A stretch of 64,000 bases of DNA from Adiantum capillus-veneris (taxonomy: Eukaryota; Streptophyta; Polypodiopsida; Polypodiales; Pteridaceae): NCBI GenBank assembly GCA_014529385.2, contig CM043962.1, positions 40,712,598 through 40,776,597 on the forward strand. The letters run 5' to 3'. This document shows, piece by piece, positions 10,368 to 22,340 of this stretch. How positions within the stretch are numbered: the stretch's first letter is position 1; every line of letters starts with the position of its first letter. The position numbers and the translations under genes are program-made. The notes beneath the pieces are model-generated. The model did no database searches. It saw only the letters and a list, made by a program, of their open reading frames with translations, and had not been told where the DNA came from.

Positions 10368-11980
10368 CTAGGGAATCACATATCTGTTCATGATATGATT
10401 TCTCACATCCCCATCTCCACTAAATTTTTGTGTGAGCTTGGCTATTTGTATTGCCTTACTTCTAGGCTCTCTATCAGGCGTGTTACGCATATTCTTAGCA
10501 AAATTGATTGATCGATAGCTTGAGCAAATGTTGCCAAACCACCTAAGTGAGTAGGCACCGTGGGTGAAGGTGCTCCAGAGACTACATGTGGAGTAGGTAT
10601 TGGCATTGGTATTGGCGCATAGGAAGCCCTTGGGTTCCAATTTTGGTATGGTCTTGTGCCATGTGGTGGCCCAAAGTTCATATGTGTGGCCCTAGGCATA
10701 GTAGACATCAGATGTGACATGCTAATGCTAGCCGGTATGGTCCCATTGATTTAAGAGTTTTGGATGTTGTGGTTGTGGAGCAGAGGTTGTTGAAACAATG
10801 GGAGGGGTATAAGCTACATGAGTACGAGGACCCATAGGTGTATATGATTGATACACACTTGTAGATATTGTTGCAGGGCAGTGAGCTACCATGTAGTGGT
10901 TCTTTACTAACAAAAGAGGTCCATGGCATGTTTCTTGGCATGCCCATCACTAGGGTAGGCATGGTAGCTGTGGTTTCATCAAGGGAAAGATGAGCTAGAC
11001 TTGGAAAAGTAAAGCTATCACTTGTGGGCTCAGATTGCAATGAAACCCCTGGCAAAACAACATATGGAGGATCCATTGGACTTACCAAGGGAGTCTCCAT
11101 TTGTGATAAGGTTGGTTGTTTAGCCATCCTTGTATCCAAGAATATCATGAGACCCATTGAAGGCATGTGGATCCCCTTGTTCTATCTATCTAACTCTTTG
11201 TTGTTGATCCTCTACACTAGTAGCACCCCTTGTGGATTGTAGGACATCTAACCAACCCACGTGATAGGTGTGACCTTTGTATAGGTTGGTTAGAGTTTCC
11301 GTTTGTATTTCGTACTCCCAGTTCTCATTTAGGAACACTCCATCTAGGATTGAGGTTCTAGTAGTGTCCTTTGAACTAGATGCAGTGTGTCTCTCTATGG
11401 GTTAACCCTTAGTGGTCGCTAATTCAAGAGCACTCGATTGCTCTCCTAGCAAGGATATTGACATAGGGGCTTTCTTTTTTAACTCTCTTCATTGCTCTAC
11501 CTTGCGTAAGCTCTTGATTTCCTTTTCCCTACCCGCAATGATATACCGCTCAACCTCTTGCACTTCCGCAAGGCTTCTACCATTAGCTAATATAACCTTA
11601 GAGAGGAATAGCTCTGAAGAGTCAGGGGGTGCAGTGAATGGAGTATTCACATGCACACTCTCCAAGAGCATGGGGTCTATGTTGGTCATGAATGAAAAAT
11701 TTACTTTCCCACCCCCCTCATTTACATCATTAGCCCCATGTTTGGAGCAAGTGGCTCTACTAAAGGTTTCCTTCAAGCTGCTAAGTACGCTTGGCCCATC
11801 ACGTGGGCCCATGGCATGCATGTTTTGGCTTGAGCTATCAGGATTAGGCATCGGGTAACCCTCCATGATGTCGTGGTTAGAGGAAGTGTCACTAGACGCA
11901 ATATGTGGGTCCTGAGTGGTACTACCTTGGGTTCTCGCTGAGGGCATAGAGCCTAAGGTAGAGGAATAATGAGTGCCCAC
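10368..11980 (-). pseudogene. Element A Gag region, internally deleted
   Basis: Minus-strand frames 11980-11489, 11166-10708, 10720-10442 and 10640-10368 form a Ser/Pro/Met-rich N-terminal Gag. It ends with KLTQKFSGDGDVRNHIMNRY, which resembles the start of a retrotransposon capsid (the K-F-G-GD-P-H-type entry to Ty3 Gag). The frame then stops at 10368 and RT linker sequence begins within about 270 bp. The rest of the capsid, the zinc knuckle and a canonical protease are therefore missing, apparently by internal deletion. Assignment of the first 400 residues as Gag is by position, not by motif. Confidence 0.5.
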
Positions 11981-13061
11981 ATAAATGGAGACATGCTCGA
12001 TGTGCTCATCCTCTAGGACACGACCAGATCATAGGTGCATGTGACCTCAACTTTCTAGAGGTGTCGGTGAGTGCCCGTGAAGGCCACTCACCTAGTTTTT
12101 TAGGTGTTATCAACCCAAATGTTTTTGTATTTTTGGTCCCCTTTTTTAACCGAACCACAAAATATGGTGTATGATAGCTCAAAACAAGTGTCTTGGCGAG
12201 AGGGATGGGTCGTGCTTTACAGCCCCCGATTCGGTTACGTATAGCCTCGAAATCCTAAAACTAGTCTTTTCCTAGGTGGAGAGAGGGCTAGAATTAGTAA
12301 GTCCAAAGGGTGAGTGTGAAGGGGATGGTGGAGGACTTGAGGAACTTTTCCCACATGCACTCCCTTCACTTGAGATCCTAGTCTTTATATATAAGTAATT
12401 AGTATATCATAAGACTGAGGACTGAGGCTTGGGCCTAGGCTCGGACTCGGGCTCGAGACTCGGGGGAATGATCCCGATCCCTTTCTTTTAAGATAAGGTT
12501 TTTTTAAATTTGATTTTTGAAATTCCTTTTGGTCTCAACAAATTTAATTTTCAAATTTCTTTTTGGTCTCAATATTCTCGAGCGTTTTTTTTATTTTTTA
12601 AAATTTTATTATTATGATTATTATTTTATTATTTTTTTTCAAAAAAAATCATGAGGATAATGTGGCCGCGTGGACGCCGACCTCACACGTGCACACAACA
12701 ACTCCTAGGAGCTCTATCTAACCTCCTTGCAGCTATTAACAGCTAATTAAATGTCTAACACAAAATTGCACACTCACACACAGTCAACTCTGCTGCTCAC
12801 TGTCTACTCTACTTCTCATTGTCTACACTCACTAACAGCTCTACTAGCACGTGCACAATATAGATCTTGAAAAACTAACAAAAACAAGTACAATGTACTA
12901 ACAGATCTTACAGCCACTAACAACATCTGACAAAAACCTGCTCATCTGTCCATTGCAGCCACTTAACAATTCTCACAAAACTCAACAAAGAGCAGAAAAA
13001 CAGATGGAAGAAAGGCTTCCAGAGGTAGCATTGAGTGCTCCTCAAGCTTAATGCAAGGTTG
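11981..13061 (-). other. Element A leader (5' UTR), no gene
   Basis: About 1.1 kb between primer-binding site and Gag. It contains a short CTCGGG-rich patch (12433-12466) and an AT-rich, poly-T stretch (12490-12650). I see no convincing reading frame. Confidence 0.6.
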
Positions 13062-13079
13062 TTCCCGGCAGCGGTGCCA
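13062..13079 (-). promoter_or_regulatory. Primer-binding site of element A
   Basis: On the minus strand TGGCACCGCTGCCGGGAA begins 4 bp after the LTR end. From memory it resembles the TGGCGCC-type primer sites of plant Athila-like elements, agreeing with the RT type. It fixes element A as minus strand with its 5' LTR on the right. Confidence 0.75.
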
Positions 13080-13312
13080 AAAATGTACGTTTTGTCGTAT
13101 GTGTCAAAGGCTGGGAACTTGCCTGTGCAATGTGTACAAGCCTCAAAAGGCTGCAAACACACAGCTAGAGAATCCTAGCAAGCTCAAAGAACAATGGTAT
13201 GTCACTCACCTCTCAATGCTTCCTTCATGAAGGATCTTGTGCTACAAAGAAGAAGGAGTTGCCGTGCTATATCGTCTCGCTGCCATTGGTGTCCCTACAA
13301 TGCTTGATCACT

Positions 13313-13335
13313 CTCTCTCACTCTCTCTCTCTCTC

Positions 13336-13380
<45 letters not shown>
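13313..13380. repeat. (CT)n microsatellite in element A LTR
   Basis: Nearly pure CT repeat of about 68 bp, followed by a short CA-rich tract. Confidence 0.95.
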
Positions 13381-13382
<2 letters not shown>

Positions 13383-13487
13383 GCTCTCTAGCACACACAC
13401 ACACATACACGAAGGAGAAGGAGACAGAGATGGATCAAGAGCACTTCTTAGCTTACACCTCAAAGAATAAGGATTTTTAGGTCAAAT

Positions 13488-13499
13488 GGACCTTTTATA
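13488..13499 (-). promoter_or_regulatory. TATA-like box of element A LTR
   Basis: Minus strand TCTTATAAAAGG. The position, about 330 bp into the LTR and 400 bp before its 3' end, suits a U3 promoter driving element A. Confidence 0.45.
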
Positions 13500-13526
13500 A
13501 GAGTTTGGTCCATTCACACCTGGGCT

Positions 13527-13786
13527 CCCACAGTGGCCGATCGTTGCAAAACTACTGTAAAAATAAGATAAGTGGTGCGCCTCTCATCGGAAATCACCTA
13601 CATACCTATTGGGCTGACAAGCCCGTTCCATGACTCAATCAAAAAAATAATATGCCCACAGTGGCCGGTCGTTGTTGCAAAACTACTGTAAAAATAAGAT
13701 AATTGGTGCGCCTCTCATCGGCGATCACCTACACACCTATTGAACCGACAAGCCCGGTCCATGACTCAATCAAATAAATAATATGC
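13527..13786. repeat. 128-bp tandem duplication in element A LTR
   Basis: Two copies, each beginning CCCACAGTGGCC and ending AATAATATGC, differing by scattered substitutions and a few bases of indel. Confidence 0.85.
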
Positions 13787-13826
13787 ATCCATCAAAGGTA
13801 ATAGGGTGTCTGTGAGGGTTAACACA

Positions 13827-14059
13827 TGTCTGCTCGTTAGTCCATTTCATTCTCCCAAAGTAGAGTGACAAATTCTACTTGGTGTTTGAGGGATGTCGTC
13901 ATCACAAACATGATTCTCAGCATGCATACTACTTACATTTGTGCACAATAAAAAGAGAATTAGTCTTATAAGACAAAAACATTGTTCATTCAAAAGAAAC
14001 ATGTACATTTGCTTACTCTCATGTAGCATTGTAAGCATTGACAAGGTTCATACTATCCC
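13827..14059 (-). other. Element B 3' UTR fragment
   Basis: Homologous to element C around 33070-33310 and to 57657-57810. All share the stretch around TCTTATAAGAC, a GTGCACAA motif and TTTGGTGCTTG-type or TTGGTGTTTG-type text. Non-coding. Confidence 0.75.
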
Positions 14060-15550
14060 TAAGCTGTATTCATTGCATCCATCTAGCATCTTCAAAAGAA
14101 TAATTTTTGAACTTAATAAGATACCATTGGATAATTTTTCCATGTCATAGTACCTTGTCTTCATGCCGAAGGATAGCTTTGAGTTGTAGCACCTCTTCTT
14201 GATCTTCGAGTTTTGGAGGGTCTTCATCAATTGGTTCTCCCGGTGGCTCTCCTTTGTAGGGCTTAAGTAGGCTCACATGAAAAGCATTGTGTATGAGCCA
14301 ATGGTTGGTCAACTTGAATTGATAAGCCATCTCATTGATTGGCTTCAAGATTTGAACAGGACCATAGTATCTTTTAGCTAGTTTAGCATAATGCTTTTGA
14401 TGGCCCGTAGGATTTTTGCCCATTGTTTGGCTCAATCTAGACTTTGGAAACTTGAGTAATACCCAATCATTTTCCTTGAATGTTAAGGCCCTTCTGTGCT
14501 TATCAGCACCAGCCTTTTGTCTTTGTTGAGAGGTGGATATAGCCTCCTTAATCTTTTGGAAAGATTCTTGCAGGTCACGGATATACTCATTAGCAGAGTG
14601 AAGATCTTCCCATGTACTTTGAGTAGCAAGGGACTTTCAGGTCTTTCCTCTATGATCTCAAAAGGTGCCTTTCCCATAGTAGTATGGATAGTATTATTGT
14701 ACGCATACTCTACAAGGTGTAAGTACTTCTCCCATTGTGAGCGTTGATCTACTTCCATAACATAAGTCTTTAGTAGATCAAGAATCGTAATATTAGCTAT
14801 CTTACTTTGGCCATCCGTTTGTGAGTGATAGGCCAAAGAAAATTCAATCTTATACCTAGATTTTCAAAGAAACCTTTCCAAAAATTACTGGTCATTCTAG
14901 GATCTCTATCTCACATGATGGATGTTGGTAATTTATAGTGTTTAAAAATTTGTGATATGAAGAGGGTTGCCATTTGGTGTACCTTCATAGTCTTTTTGAC
15001 ACGAATAAAGTGTGCTTGCTTACTAAACCTATCGATTATTGTCCATTTTTCCATATTCCCATGGATAGACTTAGGTAATCCAAAGATAAATCCATGGATA
15101 TACTCTCCCATGGTGAATTAGGGATTGACAAGGGTTGAAGTAACTTAGGTTGCTTCCCTTTATCATATTTGCTCTTTTGGCATACCACACATTTTGAAAC
15201 ATACTCTTGTATGTCTACTTTCATGGTAGGCCAATAGAAGTACGTTTTGACTCCTCAAAGAGTATGTTGAATTCCTCTATGCCCCGCATAGGGAGGAGCA
15301 TGGTATTCATACATAACTTTCTCACGAAGGGAGTGAGTAACACATAGCATGTTGCCATGGAGGAGATAACCATCATGCAAGGTGAATGGTTCCTCTTTCT
15401 TCCCTAAGGCAAGGGCTTACATTATGTCTTTAAAGTCAGGGTCAGTAGCATACTCATTTTGTAAGCCCTAAGGCAAGGGCTTACATTATGTCTTTAAAGT
15501 CAAGGTCAATAGCATACTCATCTATCATAGAAGATAAATCATTGTGAGTT
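14060..15550 (-). pseudogene. Element B integrase and chromodomain-like tail
   Basis: Minus-strand frames 15224-15036, 15111-14911, 14836-14483 and 14435-14145 give, in order: the zinc-finger end (YVSKCVVCQKSKYDKGKQPK), the core (TIIDRFSKQAHFI; SQTDGQSKIANITILDLL with GQS instead of GQSE), and the C-terminal domain (HWLIHNAFHVSLLKPYKGE, ILRHEDKVL). After a frameshift comes a segment YLIKFKNYSFEDARWM (about 14110-14060). That last segment fits a chromodomain, which in this family steers integration to certain histone marks. A 64-bp tandem duplication lies in the upstream part (about 15403-15530). Confidence 0.85.
15403..15530. repeat. Tandem duplication of about 64 bp inside element B pol
   Basis: The stretch beginning CCCTAAGGCAAGGGCTTAC occurs twice, at about 15403 and 15467, with two or three differences. 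It disrupts the RNase H to integrase linker. Confidence 0.85.
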
Positions 15551-15551
15551 G

Positions 15552-16745
15552 CTATAGACACCACATTGACTCCTGGTCATTGTGAAAGTACATCGACCAC
15601 TTAATTATGCTTACCAGCAATGTGAGCAATATGAAAATAAATTTGCGATATGCAATATGAGAAATTTTTTTATCAGAAAGCTTGGTTTTCGTCATGAAGT
15701 ACTTGAGACTTTGGTGGTCCGTTCGCGAAATACATGGAGTACCCAATAGATAGTGCTTCCATGTGTCTAGGGCATGTAGAACAACTAAAAGCTCTTTTTC
15801 GTATGTGCTCAAGACCCATTCATTGGCATTGAGCCTTCGGCTCTCATATGATATGGCATGCCCTTCTTGAAGCAAGACTAATCCAAGGCAAGCATCACAT
15901 TGGACCTCAAATGGCTTTGAGAGATTTGGAAGCATAAGGACTGGTTGGGAGGTCAGATTCTCTTTGAGCTTGTCAAAAGCATTTTGCTCCTTAACAGCCC
16001 ATGTGTACTTAGAGTTCTTCTTTGTTAAGTCATGTATTGGTCCTCCTATTTGAGAGAACTCTGCTATGAAGCATCTATAGTATGCGCACATACCAATAAA
16101 GCTTTGTAGCTCATGTAGATTCCTTGGATTAGGCCATGCCTTTATTACCTCTAAATTAGATGGATCCATATAGATACCATCCTGAGAGATAATATGACCT
16201 AAGTGTTGAATCACTTGAAGGAAAATTTTGCTTTTCTTTTGATTGTGATAAAAAGCTTGTTCTCCCTTGAAGCTTGAAAAATCACGTGGAGATGTTGCTT
16301 GTGCTCCTCCAAGGACTTGGAGTAGATGATGGTATCATAGAAGAACACTCCATTGAACTTGCAGTAGGGTCTAAATATTTTATCCATCAAACAATTGAAT
16401 GTGGCCGATGCATTAGTCAAGCCAAAAGGCATGACTAGATATTCAAAAAGACCAGACGTTGTACGAAAGCGGTCTTTAGGAATCTTCATTCACTATCCTT
16501 ATTTGATGATAGCCACTTTTTAGGTAAATCCTACTGAAGTAGGTCAAACCTTGTAGCTTATCAAACAGATTTTCTACCCGCGATATGGAAAATTTGTTTT
16601 TGATAGTGATATGGTTTAGCACTCGATAGTCCACACACATGCGGTATGTTCCATCTTTATTTTGCACTAAAAGGACTGGAGAAAAAAAGGGAGAGGAGCT
16701 AGGCCTCATCATCCCTTTGTCTACCAATTCTTGTACTTGCCTCAT
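15552..16745 (-). pseudogene. Element B reverse transcriptase and RNase H
   Basis: RT frames 16745-16476 (MRQVQELVDKGMMRPSSSPF; YRMCVDYRVLNHITIKN; YFSRIYLKSGYHQIRI) and 16489-16211 ([20 protein letters not shown]). The expected F-F-DD-I active site reads VFFYDTIIYS: the first catalytic Asp is Tyr. The thumb and RNase H follow in 16214-15552 (FIGMCAYYRCFIAEF; KPFEVQCDACLGLVLLQ; SYESRRLN; TYEKELLVVLHAL; RTDHQSLKYFM). All RNase H landmarks are present although frames shift between blocks. RT and RNase H would copy the element RNA to DNA; this copy is not active. Confidence 0.85.
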
Positions 16746-16830
16746 GATCTCCTCTTGTTGAGCTTGGGAAACTCGCTAAGGAGGCTTGTTAGGCGGTGAG
16801 CATCCTGGTAGGAGCTCAATTCGATGGTCA

Positions 16831-17399
16831 CTATCCCCTCGTTTTGGAGGTAACCATAGGGATATCATCAATAAAAACATCTTGGAATCCATTTAAAAAA
16901 TTAAACAAGTCTAACTCTTCTTGATTCCTACCATTTACATTTGATGAAACAATAGGACCTTTTAGGGACTCTTTGATAAAAATCATGTACACAAAAAGTG
17001 AGCTTTTCATCGACTTATCAAAAGTAGGTGAATTTACAAGTGGTATAGTATGACCAAACTCACTAGCATCTATATACATGCTCTTTTCCCTATAGGTGAA
17101 GTAGATTATCCTTTTAGGAAACTTCATGTTGGCAGCCATGCGGTTGAACCATACTACCCCTACGATAACATCATCATGTTGGAGAGGAGAGATGAAAAAA
17201 GTCTTCTTTGTCAATGTAGCTTTGGACATGAAGCCTCAACTTCCCAATCAAGGGAGTAATGCGGGCTTGTTATCCCTTGAAAGCTCCATCGATAGTTATA
17301 GTATGAGTCCCATCTTGAAAGATTTGATGCCCAACTTAGTGGCCAACTCCATTGATATGAAGTTGTGAGTAGAGCCGGGGAATAGAATAAAGGCATCAT
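16831..17399 (-). pseudogene. Element B protease and protease-RT linker
   Basis: Near 17385-17330 the minus strand reads AFILF-PGSTHNFIS, matching the AFILFDPGSTHNFIS protease site of element C but lacking one codon, the catalytic Asp (an in-frame 3-bp loss). The linker frame 17229-16831 follows, with FFISPLQHDDVIVGVVWFNR and YIDASEFGHTIPLV and the acidic segment ELDLFNFLNGFQDVFIDDIP that precedes RT. The retropepsin would cut Gag-Pol into mature proteins; without the Asp it cannot. Confidence 0.75.
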
Positions 17400-18812
17400 G
17401 CTCCCTTACCTTTCCCATAGGAGAGAGGTGATCCTTTGCAATGAGCAACCTCTTTTAGAGCTTCGACCGTGGAAGCTCTGGGAGTCTCATTGCGGGCATT
17501 TCTTTTGGGGCAAGAATGATAGCCATGTCCTTGCTCCCCACACTTAAAGAATTTGTGGTCCTTGCAAAATGCTTCTAGCTCTTCAGGAGAGAGTTTATTT
17601 ACACCTTTGTAAACTCCCTTCCCCTTGTTGTTGGAGTTGCCTTGGGAAGAGTTTTGGGCATTGTTTTTCCCTTTTGCATCATTTTTGTCTTTGCTTTCCA
17701 TGGGCTTGGCAATTCTTTTAGCCCCTTGTTGGAAATTGATGCGCAAAGTAAACATAGTGTGGTGGATTACTTCAATGATAGAACCAGGCCATTGAGAGTT
17801 AAAATACTCAAAAATTTCTCAGGTAATTCCGCACAGAATGTTCCTTTTTCTTGGTGAAGTATATCTTTTGTAAGACAGTAACCTTGAGATGTAAATCCCA
17901 TAACTTGTCCACATATTTGTGGATAGACTCATTGGAGAGCAGCTTCAAATTCTACCATTCGATAAGAACTTTATCATTTGCATTGCTTGCAAGGAATTAC
18001 GTCATGATGGAAACTCATAGAGTTTTCCATGTCTTTAGGGCTTCATTGTTTCCACGAAGGCTAGGCCACAATTGAGGAGCATATTTATGGAAGTGCATAG
18101 CTACATGGTGTAGCTTGGAGGACTTTGTGAAGCCCTCGTCTCCAAAGGCCGCATCAAATTGTTGAATGAAGGCCAATAATTTGTTAGTAGCACCAAAGGT
18201 GCCATCATAGGTGGGAAAAGAGGTACTCTTTCCTCGCTCTTTGAATTTCTTGAGGTTTTTAAACCTTCGCTATGCAGGGTAAGATTTGTGATGTCCTCTC
18301 CTCTTGTATTCTCTAGGAGAATCTCCACTAATTTTATCAAAAGAGGAGGAAGGTGAAGAAGAAGGAGAAGAGGGTGACCTCTTTCTTGCCCTTCCTTTCC
18401 TTTCTTCCTTTTTGGAGTGACGAGGAGAAGGACTATGGGTTGACCGTTTCCTCTTGGGAGGAGTTGGCGATCGTCTAGACCACCATCTTCGTGGAGCCAC
18501 ATCTTCAAAGGGACTAAGGGATTCTCTTCTTTCTCGTTCCTTAGATTCCTCCTCTCTTATGGGAGAGAGTCTTATTTTGGGAGTCTCATCAAGAGGCCTC
18601 CTAAGCTCTCTCTCCTCTTGGAGAGGAATGGAAATCCCATAAGCACGAAGTTGTAGATGAGTAACTTCGCCTTGCAAAGTAGGGTTGCCCATAGCTTGCT
18701 ACAACCTAGTAACAAGATAATTAGCAAACATGCGGGCATCATCATTAGCACCTTCATGTGCAAAATCAAAGTTGTCAATATTCATTCTACTCTCTTGGTT
18801 ATTATCAGCCAT
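17396..18812 (-). pseudogene. Element B Gag with Arg/Ser-rich N-terminal extension
   Basis: The start codon is taken at 18812-18810 (MADNNQES), which matches the MADNSKAS start of element C Gag. After about 60 acidic or neutral residues comes an Arg/Ser/Pro-rich stretch (18692-18270) with RRSPTPPKRKR, SPSPRHSKK and ARKRSPSSPSSSPSSS, resembling the RS domains of SR splicing proteins. After a frameshift the capsid segment follows (18260-17760), then a Lys/Asn-rich linker and a zinc knuckle FFKCGEQGHGYHSC (about 17560-17515) whose first Cys is Phe. The same layout in element C shows it is ancestral, not local decay. Confidence 0.75.
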
Positions 18813-19217
18813 GCTAACTAAACTTGTGTATAAATTACTTTCTGCTTTGGTACCCTCAGAAACCTTAGTCGCTACTCTCCTTTACCTTTGAATATAAGTT
18901 CTCAAGCAGCCGCACCCGTGGTTTAGACATTGTTGACTGCAAAGACTAGTGGAGAGGATCTAACACTGCTCGGTTGATTATGGTTCTTGTTGAGCTTGCC
19001 CGTAGCTCAATGATGGTTAAGCCAAAGGCAAGCCCCAAAAGACATCATTATTAAGACTATAGTTCCCAACGGTGTACCTTGAACTAAGTCCTTCTCAACC
19101 AAGATAATAGATCCATGTCCCACTTACCCTATTGCAATGAACAGGTCCAACCTTTCATGGACAACTTAAGGACCTCTCTTCTTAAGCAAAGAAGAGAAAC
19201 CATTAGCTCTAATACTA
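18813..19217 (-). promoter_or_regulatory. Element B leader and primer-binding site
   Basis: About 390 bp of leader without a reading frame. At 19217-19206 the minus strand reads TAGTATTAGAGC, a one-base variant of TGGTATTAGAGC in element C (27737), both tRNA-Met-type primer sites. Confidence 0.75.
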
Positions 19218-19218
19218 A

Positions 19219-19903
19219 TGTAATGGAAATGGCCTATGAACTTTCATAATAGTGGAATTAAGAGAATTACAGTGAGCATTTTCATGAGACTACTTTGAGA
19301 ACATAGAGGGTGAACTTAATTAGCGGTAGCAACATAAACATTAGACTTAATTAACTTGGCATGAACAATACTTTTTCAAGAGAGAGAATTAGAGAATATG
19401 ACAACAGTTGAGGACCAGATTTAGGTGAAGATGGTCCTCCCTCCAATAGGCTTTTGTATTATAGATTCTCCCATCAAGAGAGACTTGGTACAATACAATC
19501 TTTGTGTTTCTTGTGACATAGGTGAGGCAATGAATATGGAAAGCTTCATGCATCACAAGCATAACATAAACTTGTGAAATCATTAACCATCCCCGGCCTC
19601 AGTCCCAAGGCCTCAAACACCTTTGAAGGTGGAGAGAGCTGGTGGGGAATGAGGGTAGGGAAGAGGAAGAAGAAGTAACATACGAGAAAGAGATAGATTC
19701 TCACTTATCATCACTCTTGTTGCATAGCATAGCATAATAGCATAGTAATGATGAAGAAGATGGCAAGCGTAAGCATTGAAGCATGGCTCTTGGTTGGATT
19801 TGCATTCCATAGCCAAGAGTGTTGATGTAGGATCTCAACTTCTCAACAAGCTTGGAGAAGGAGATGAAGCTCTTGCACTTTGCACCTCACACACTCTGTG
19901 TGT

Positions 19904-19960
<57 letters not shown>

Positions 19961-20850
19961 GTATAGCCCCCAAGCTAGCCCCCTCCTTGCTTGGGTTGGC
20001 CCCCTCTTCTAGCTCATGGTGGAATCTCATTGGACCCCTTCAAGCCTAGCCAATCACATGTAGAGTGCATATCAAGAAACCATGCTAACCTTGGGACAAG
20101 TGTCCCCATTTCCCCTTTCAGAGAGAGGACTTGATAAATGCATAAACAATTAATTAAATTAGCTAAATTATCATTGGACCCCTTAAGAGGCCAATCGATA
20201 GGCTTTAGGCGCCTTATGAGGACAACATGGAGAGGAACTTGACATGTTTCCCTATTGCTTCATTAGGCAAGGCTTGACTTGTGTGAGGGTGTGTGTGTTC
20301 TCTCTCTAGCTCCTACAATGAGGGCTCGCCCTCCCCCTTGTGTAGGGATGTGCTTTGACTTTCTGAAACACCTTAACCCCTCAAGCACCTTAGTACCTTA
20401 TTTATTAATCACCTTAGACAGCAAGCACGACAAGCACCCCAAGCACCTTAGTCAACAAGCACGACAATCACCTCAAGCACCTTAGTCAGCAAGCACGACA
20501 AGCTTGGCTAGGCTTGAAAGGGTCCAATGAGTGTCCACCATGAGCCTCAATATTGTGTCGGGTTCCCACCTTAAGCACAACCCTAGCTTGCCTAAGTTCA
20601 AAGGACTTTTAACACTAATCCTTGGAGGTCTTTAATGAATCTAACCCTAAGGTCTTTAAGCTCCATCAGCTAGCCTTGCTCTTTGATAGACCATCTCTCG
20701 TTTGGACCCCTTTAACCTTGGCCCCGTGTTGAGATAGATCCATAAGCACATGTCATATCTAACCCTTGTTCCCATTTATTCTCCCACATTAAATGACGAA
20801 TTTAAAATGAGAAAATCATTTGGGTTGGTTAGATATCAGATTGTATGGCA
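19219..20850 (-). repeat. Element B 5' LTR
   Basis: 1632 bp, TG...CA, homologous along its length to the split LTR 49210-57486 and more distantly to the C LTRs. It holds a (GT)n(G)n tract (19895-19959) and, at about 20415-20500, a minisatellite of roughly 30-bp units around AAGCACGACAAGCACC. The right end GGCA|TCTAA abuts element G. Confidence 0.85.
19895..19959. repeat. (GT)n followed by a 42-bp poly-G tract
   Basis: About 11 GT units then 42 uninterrupted G, inside the element B LTR. The same GT-then-G arrangement recurs at 42813 and 43649. Confidence 0.95.
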
Positions 20851-20889
20851 TCTAATAAGGCCCCGGTCAAGTAAGTTTGTGATTTGATT

Positions 20890-22340
20890 TTTTTTAATCC
20901 CTATGTGTGGTTGGGTTTACACGGTATGTTCCTCTACAGGGAGGTTCACTACCCGGGATAATATCAATCTTATTGTCCTCAGAATGTGATGGTGGTATTC
21001 CAAGAGGCAGATCATGCATGAAAAATTGTTTAAATTGTAGAAGAAATTCATCATGTGAAGAGTCTTGAGAGCTTTTGTTTTGAGAAGAAATTTGGTTTAC
21101 AAGCACTAGATAGGTTTTTCCTTGCTTTTAAATTGCTTGTTTGGCTTGAGGGTGAGAGGGTAGTGGGAATTTTTGGTCTTGTAGAATTTCTTGGATGGAG
21201 TCGATTTTGTTCTCATGAGTGAGATGAGTGGTGGGTTAAATTCATGTCAAAAAGGCATCCCTAAAATCATATCAACACCATGCAAAGATGTGACTCTTAA
21301 TATAGTATAATCTCAAAGTACTTTGATGTGTTAATTATCTACGTTCTCATCTCCAATTAATGTCCCCTATTATCCTAATCTACCAAATCCCTAATCAAGT
21401 CTGTCTATATTGAATGTGTACAAAAAATTCACCAATGTAGTTTCAATGGTGACTTGAGTTTTACAGTTAAAATGTTGATTATTAAAATCAGTTTCCACTT
21501 CGTGAGGTGAAGAGAGCTGTGAAAGAGATAGTTGTTGTGCCAATCATGCAGAGATGAAATCATGGCTACTACCATTATCTAGAAGAATTATGATATCTTC
21601 TGTAACTTTGCATTTCACTTTGAGAAGAGTGCGTGGAGATATAGGAATACCTAGAGAAGGATCTTCATTGGCATCATACTCAAGATCATAATTGACCTCA
21701 ACTTCATTGTCGTTAGGGCATCCCCGATGAGGTTAATTTGTGCACCGTTTGGGCGGTTGTTGTTGAATGGCCTTTGGTGGCAGTTGAATTGTGACTCCAT
21801 TTGGTTGGCCATTGGAATGACCGTTGCTCTTAGCAAGATTGTTTGGACACTTATCTACAGAATGGCCAAATTGAAAGTATTTGTAACATTTCACCTTTTT
21901 ATTACCAATGGAAGATTGATTAGGGTGTTGATTGTTGGAAGAATTTTGGTTGCCCCTCTCCTGCATGGGTTTGTTGTTGTTTCCATGAGGTTGAGAAGAG
22001 GTAGCAAAGTTGTCAAATCTGCATCTCTTGAAGAAGGTACGACTCTAGCTTTTGTTCATGTAAAAGTTTAGGAGAGGAACGAATTTTATTGTTATGATTA
22101 GTGTTAGTAGGCTAGTCACTTAAAGTTGATGTCCACCTTTCTATTTCTCTGCATTGAGTGCCAAATTGATGGCCTTTGACAGTGAATAAATGAGAAAATA
22201 AGGAAAATAAGGAAAATAACAAAACTTAGCTCGACGGTCGGTGATGACGTCCAATCCAAATGTGGAGCACGAGGGCAAAGTCAAAAGCGGAAATCGATTG
22301 AACAAGTCGGATGCAAGTAGATTGAAATTTTGGCATCTTA
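20890..22340 (-). pseudogene. Element G: Ty3 Gag-protease-RT remnant
   Basis: Minus-strand pieces in order: a short Gag end (about 22165-22140, AINLALNAE), a zinc knuckle CYKYFQFGHSVDKC (about 21895-21850, second Cys changed to Tyr), a protease site LLDNGSSHDFIS (about 21590-21550), and the RT entry LPLGIPPSHSEDNKIDIIPG with YRVNP (21030-20910). The order is that of a Ty3 element and differs in detail from A, B, C and D. It is cut at about 20850-20890 by the element B LTR, so B probably inserted into it. Frames are broken throughout. Confidence 0.7.

Larger units (their letters stand above)
13084..13826 (-). repeat. Element A 5' LTR
   Basis: Bounded by the primer site on the left and, on the right, by the point where homology to the chromovirus B-family 3' UTR starts (CATGTCTGCTC at 13827, compare 57657). 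The resulting 743-bp block starts TG and ends CA on both strands, as an LTR should. It contains a (CT)n tract (13313-13380), a minus-strand TATA-like box (13488-13499, reading TCTTATAAAAGG) and a 128-bp tandem duplication (13527-13654 and 13655-13786). No second LTR was found in the window, so the boundary is inferred from one copy. Confidence 0.7.
13827..20850 (-). mobile_element. Element B: chromodomain Ty3 retrotransposon (chromovirus), 3' LTR not in window
   Basis: Read leftward: 5' LTR, primer site, Gag with zinc knuckle, protease, RT, RNase H, integrase and a C-terminal chromodomain-like segment, then part of the 3' UTR. It is closely related to element C in the same window, and the LTR family is the same as the split LTR at 49210-57486. 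The 3' UTR stops at 13827 where the LTR of element A begins. So A was probably inserted there and the rest of B lies left of the window. Many stops and frameshifts show it is inactive. Confidence 0.85.
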
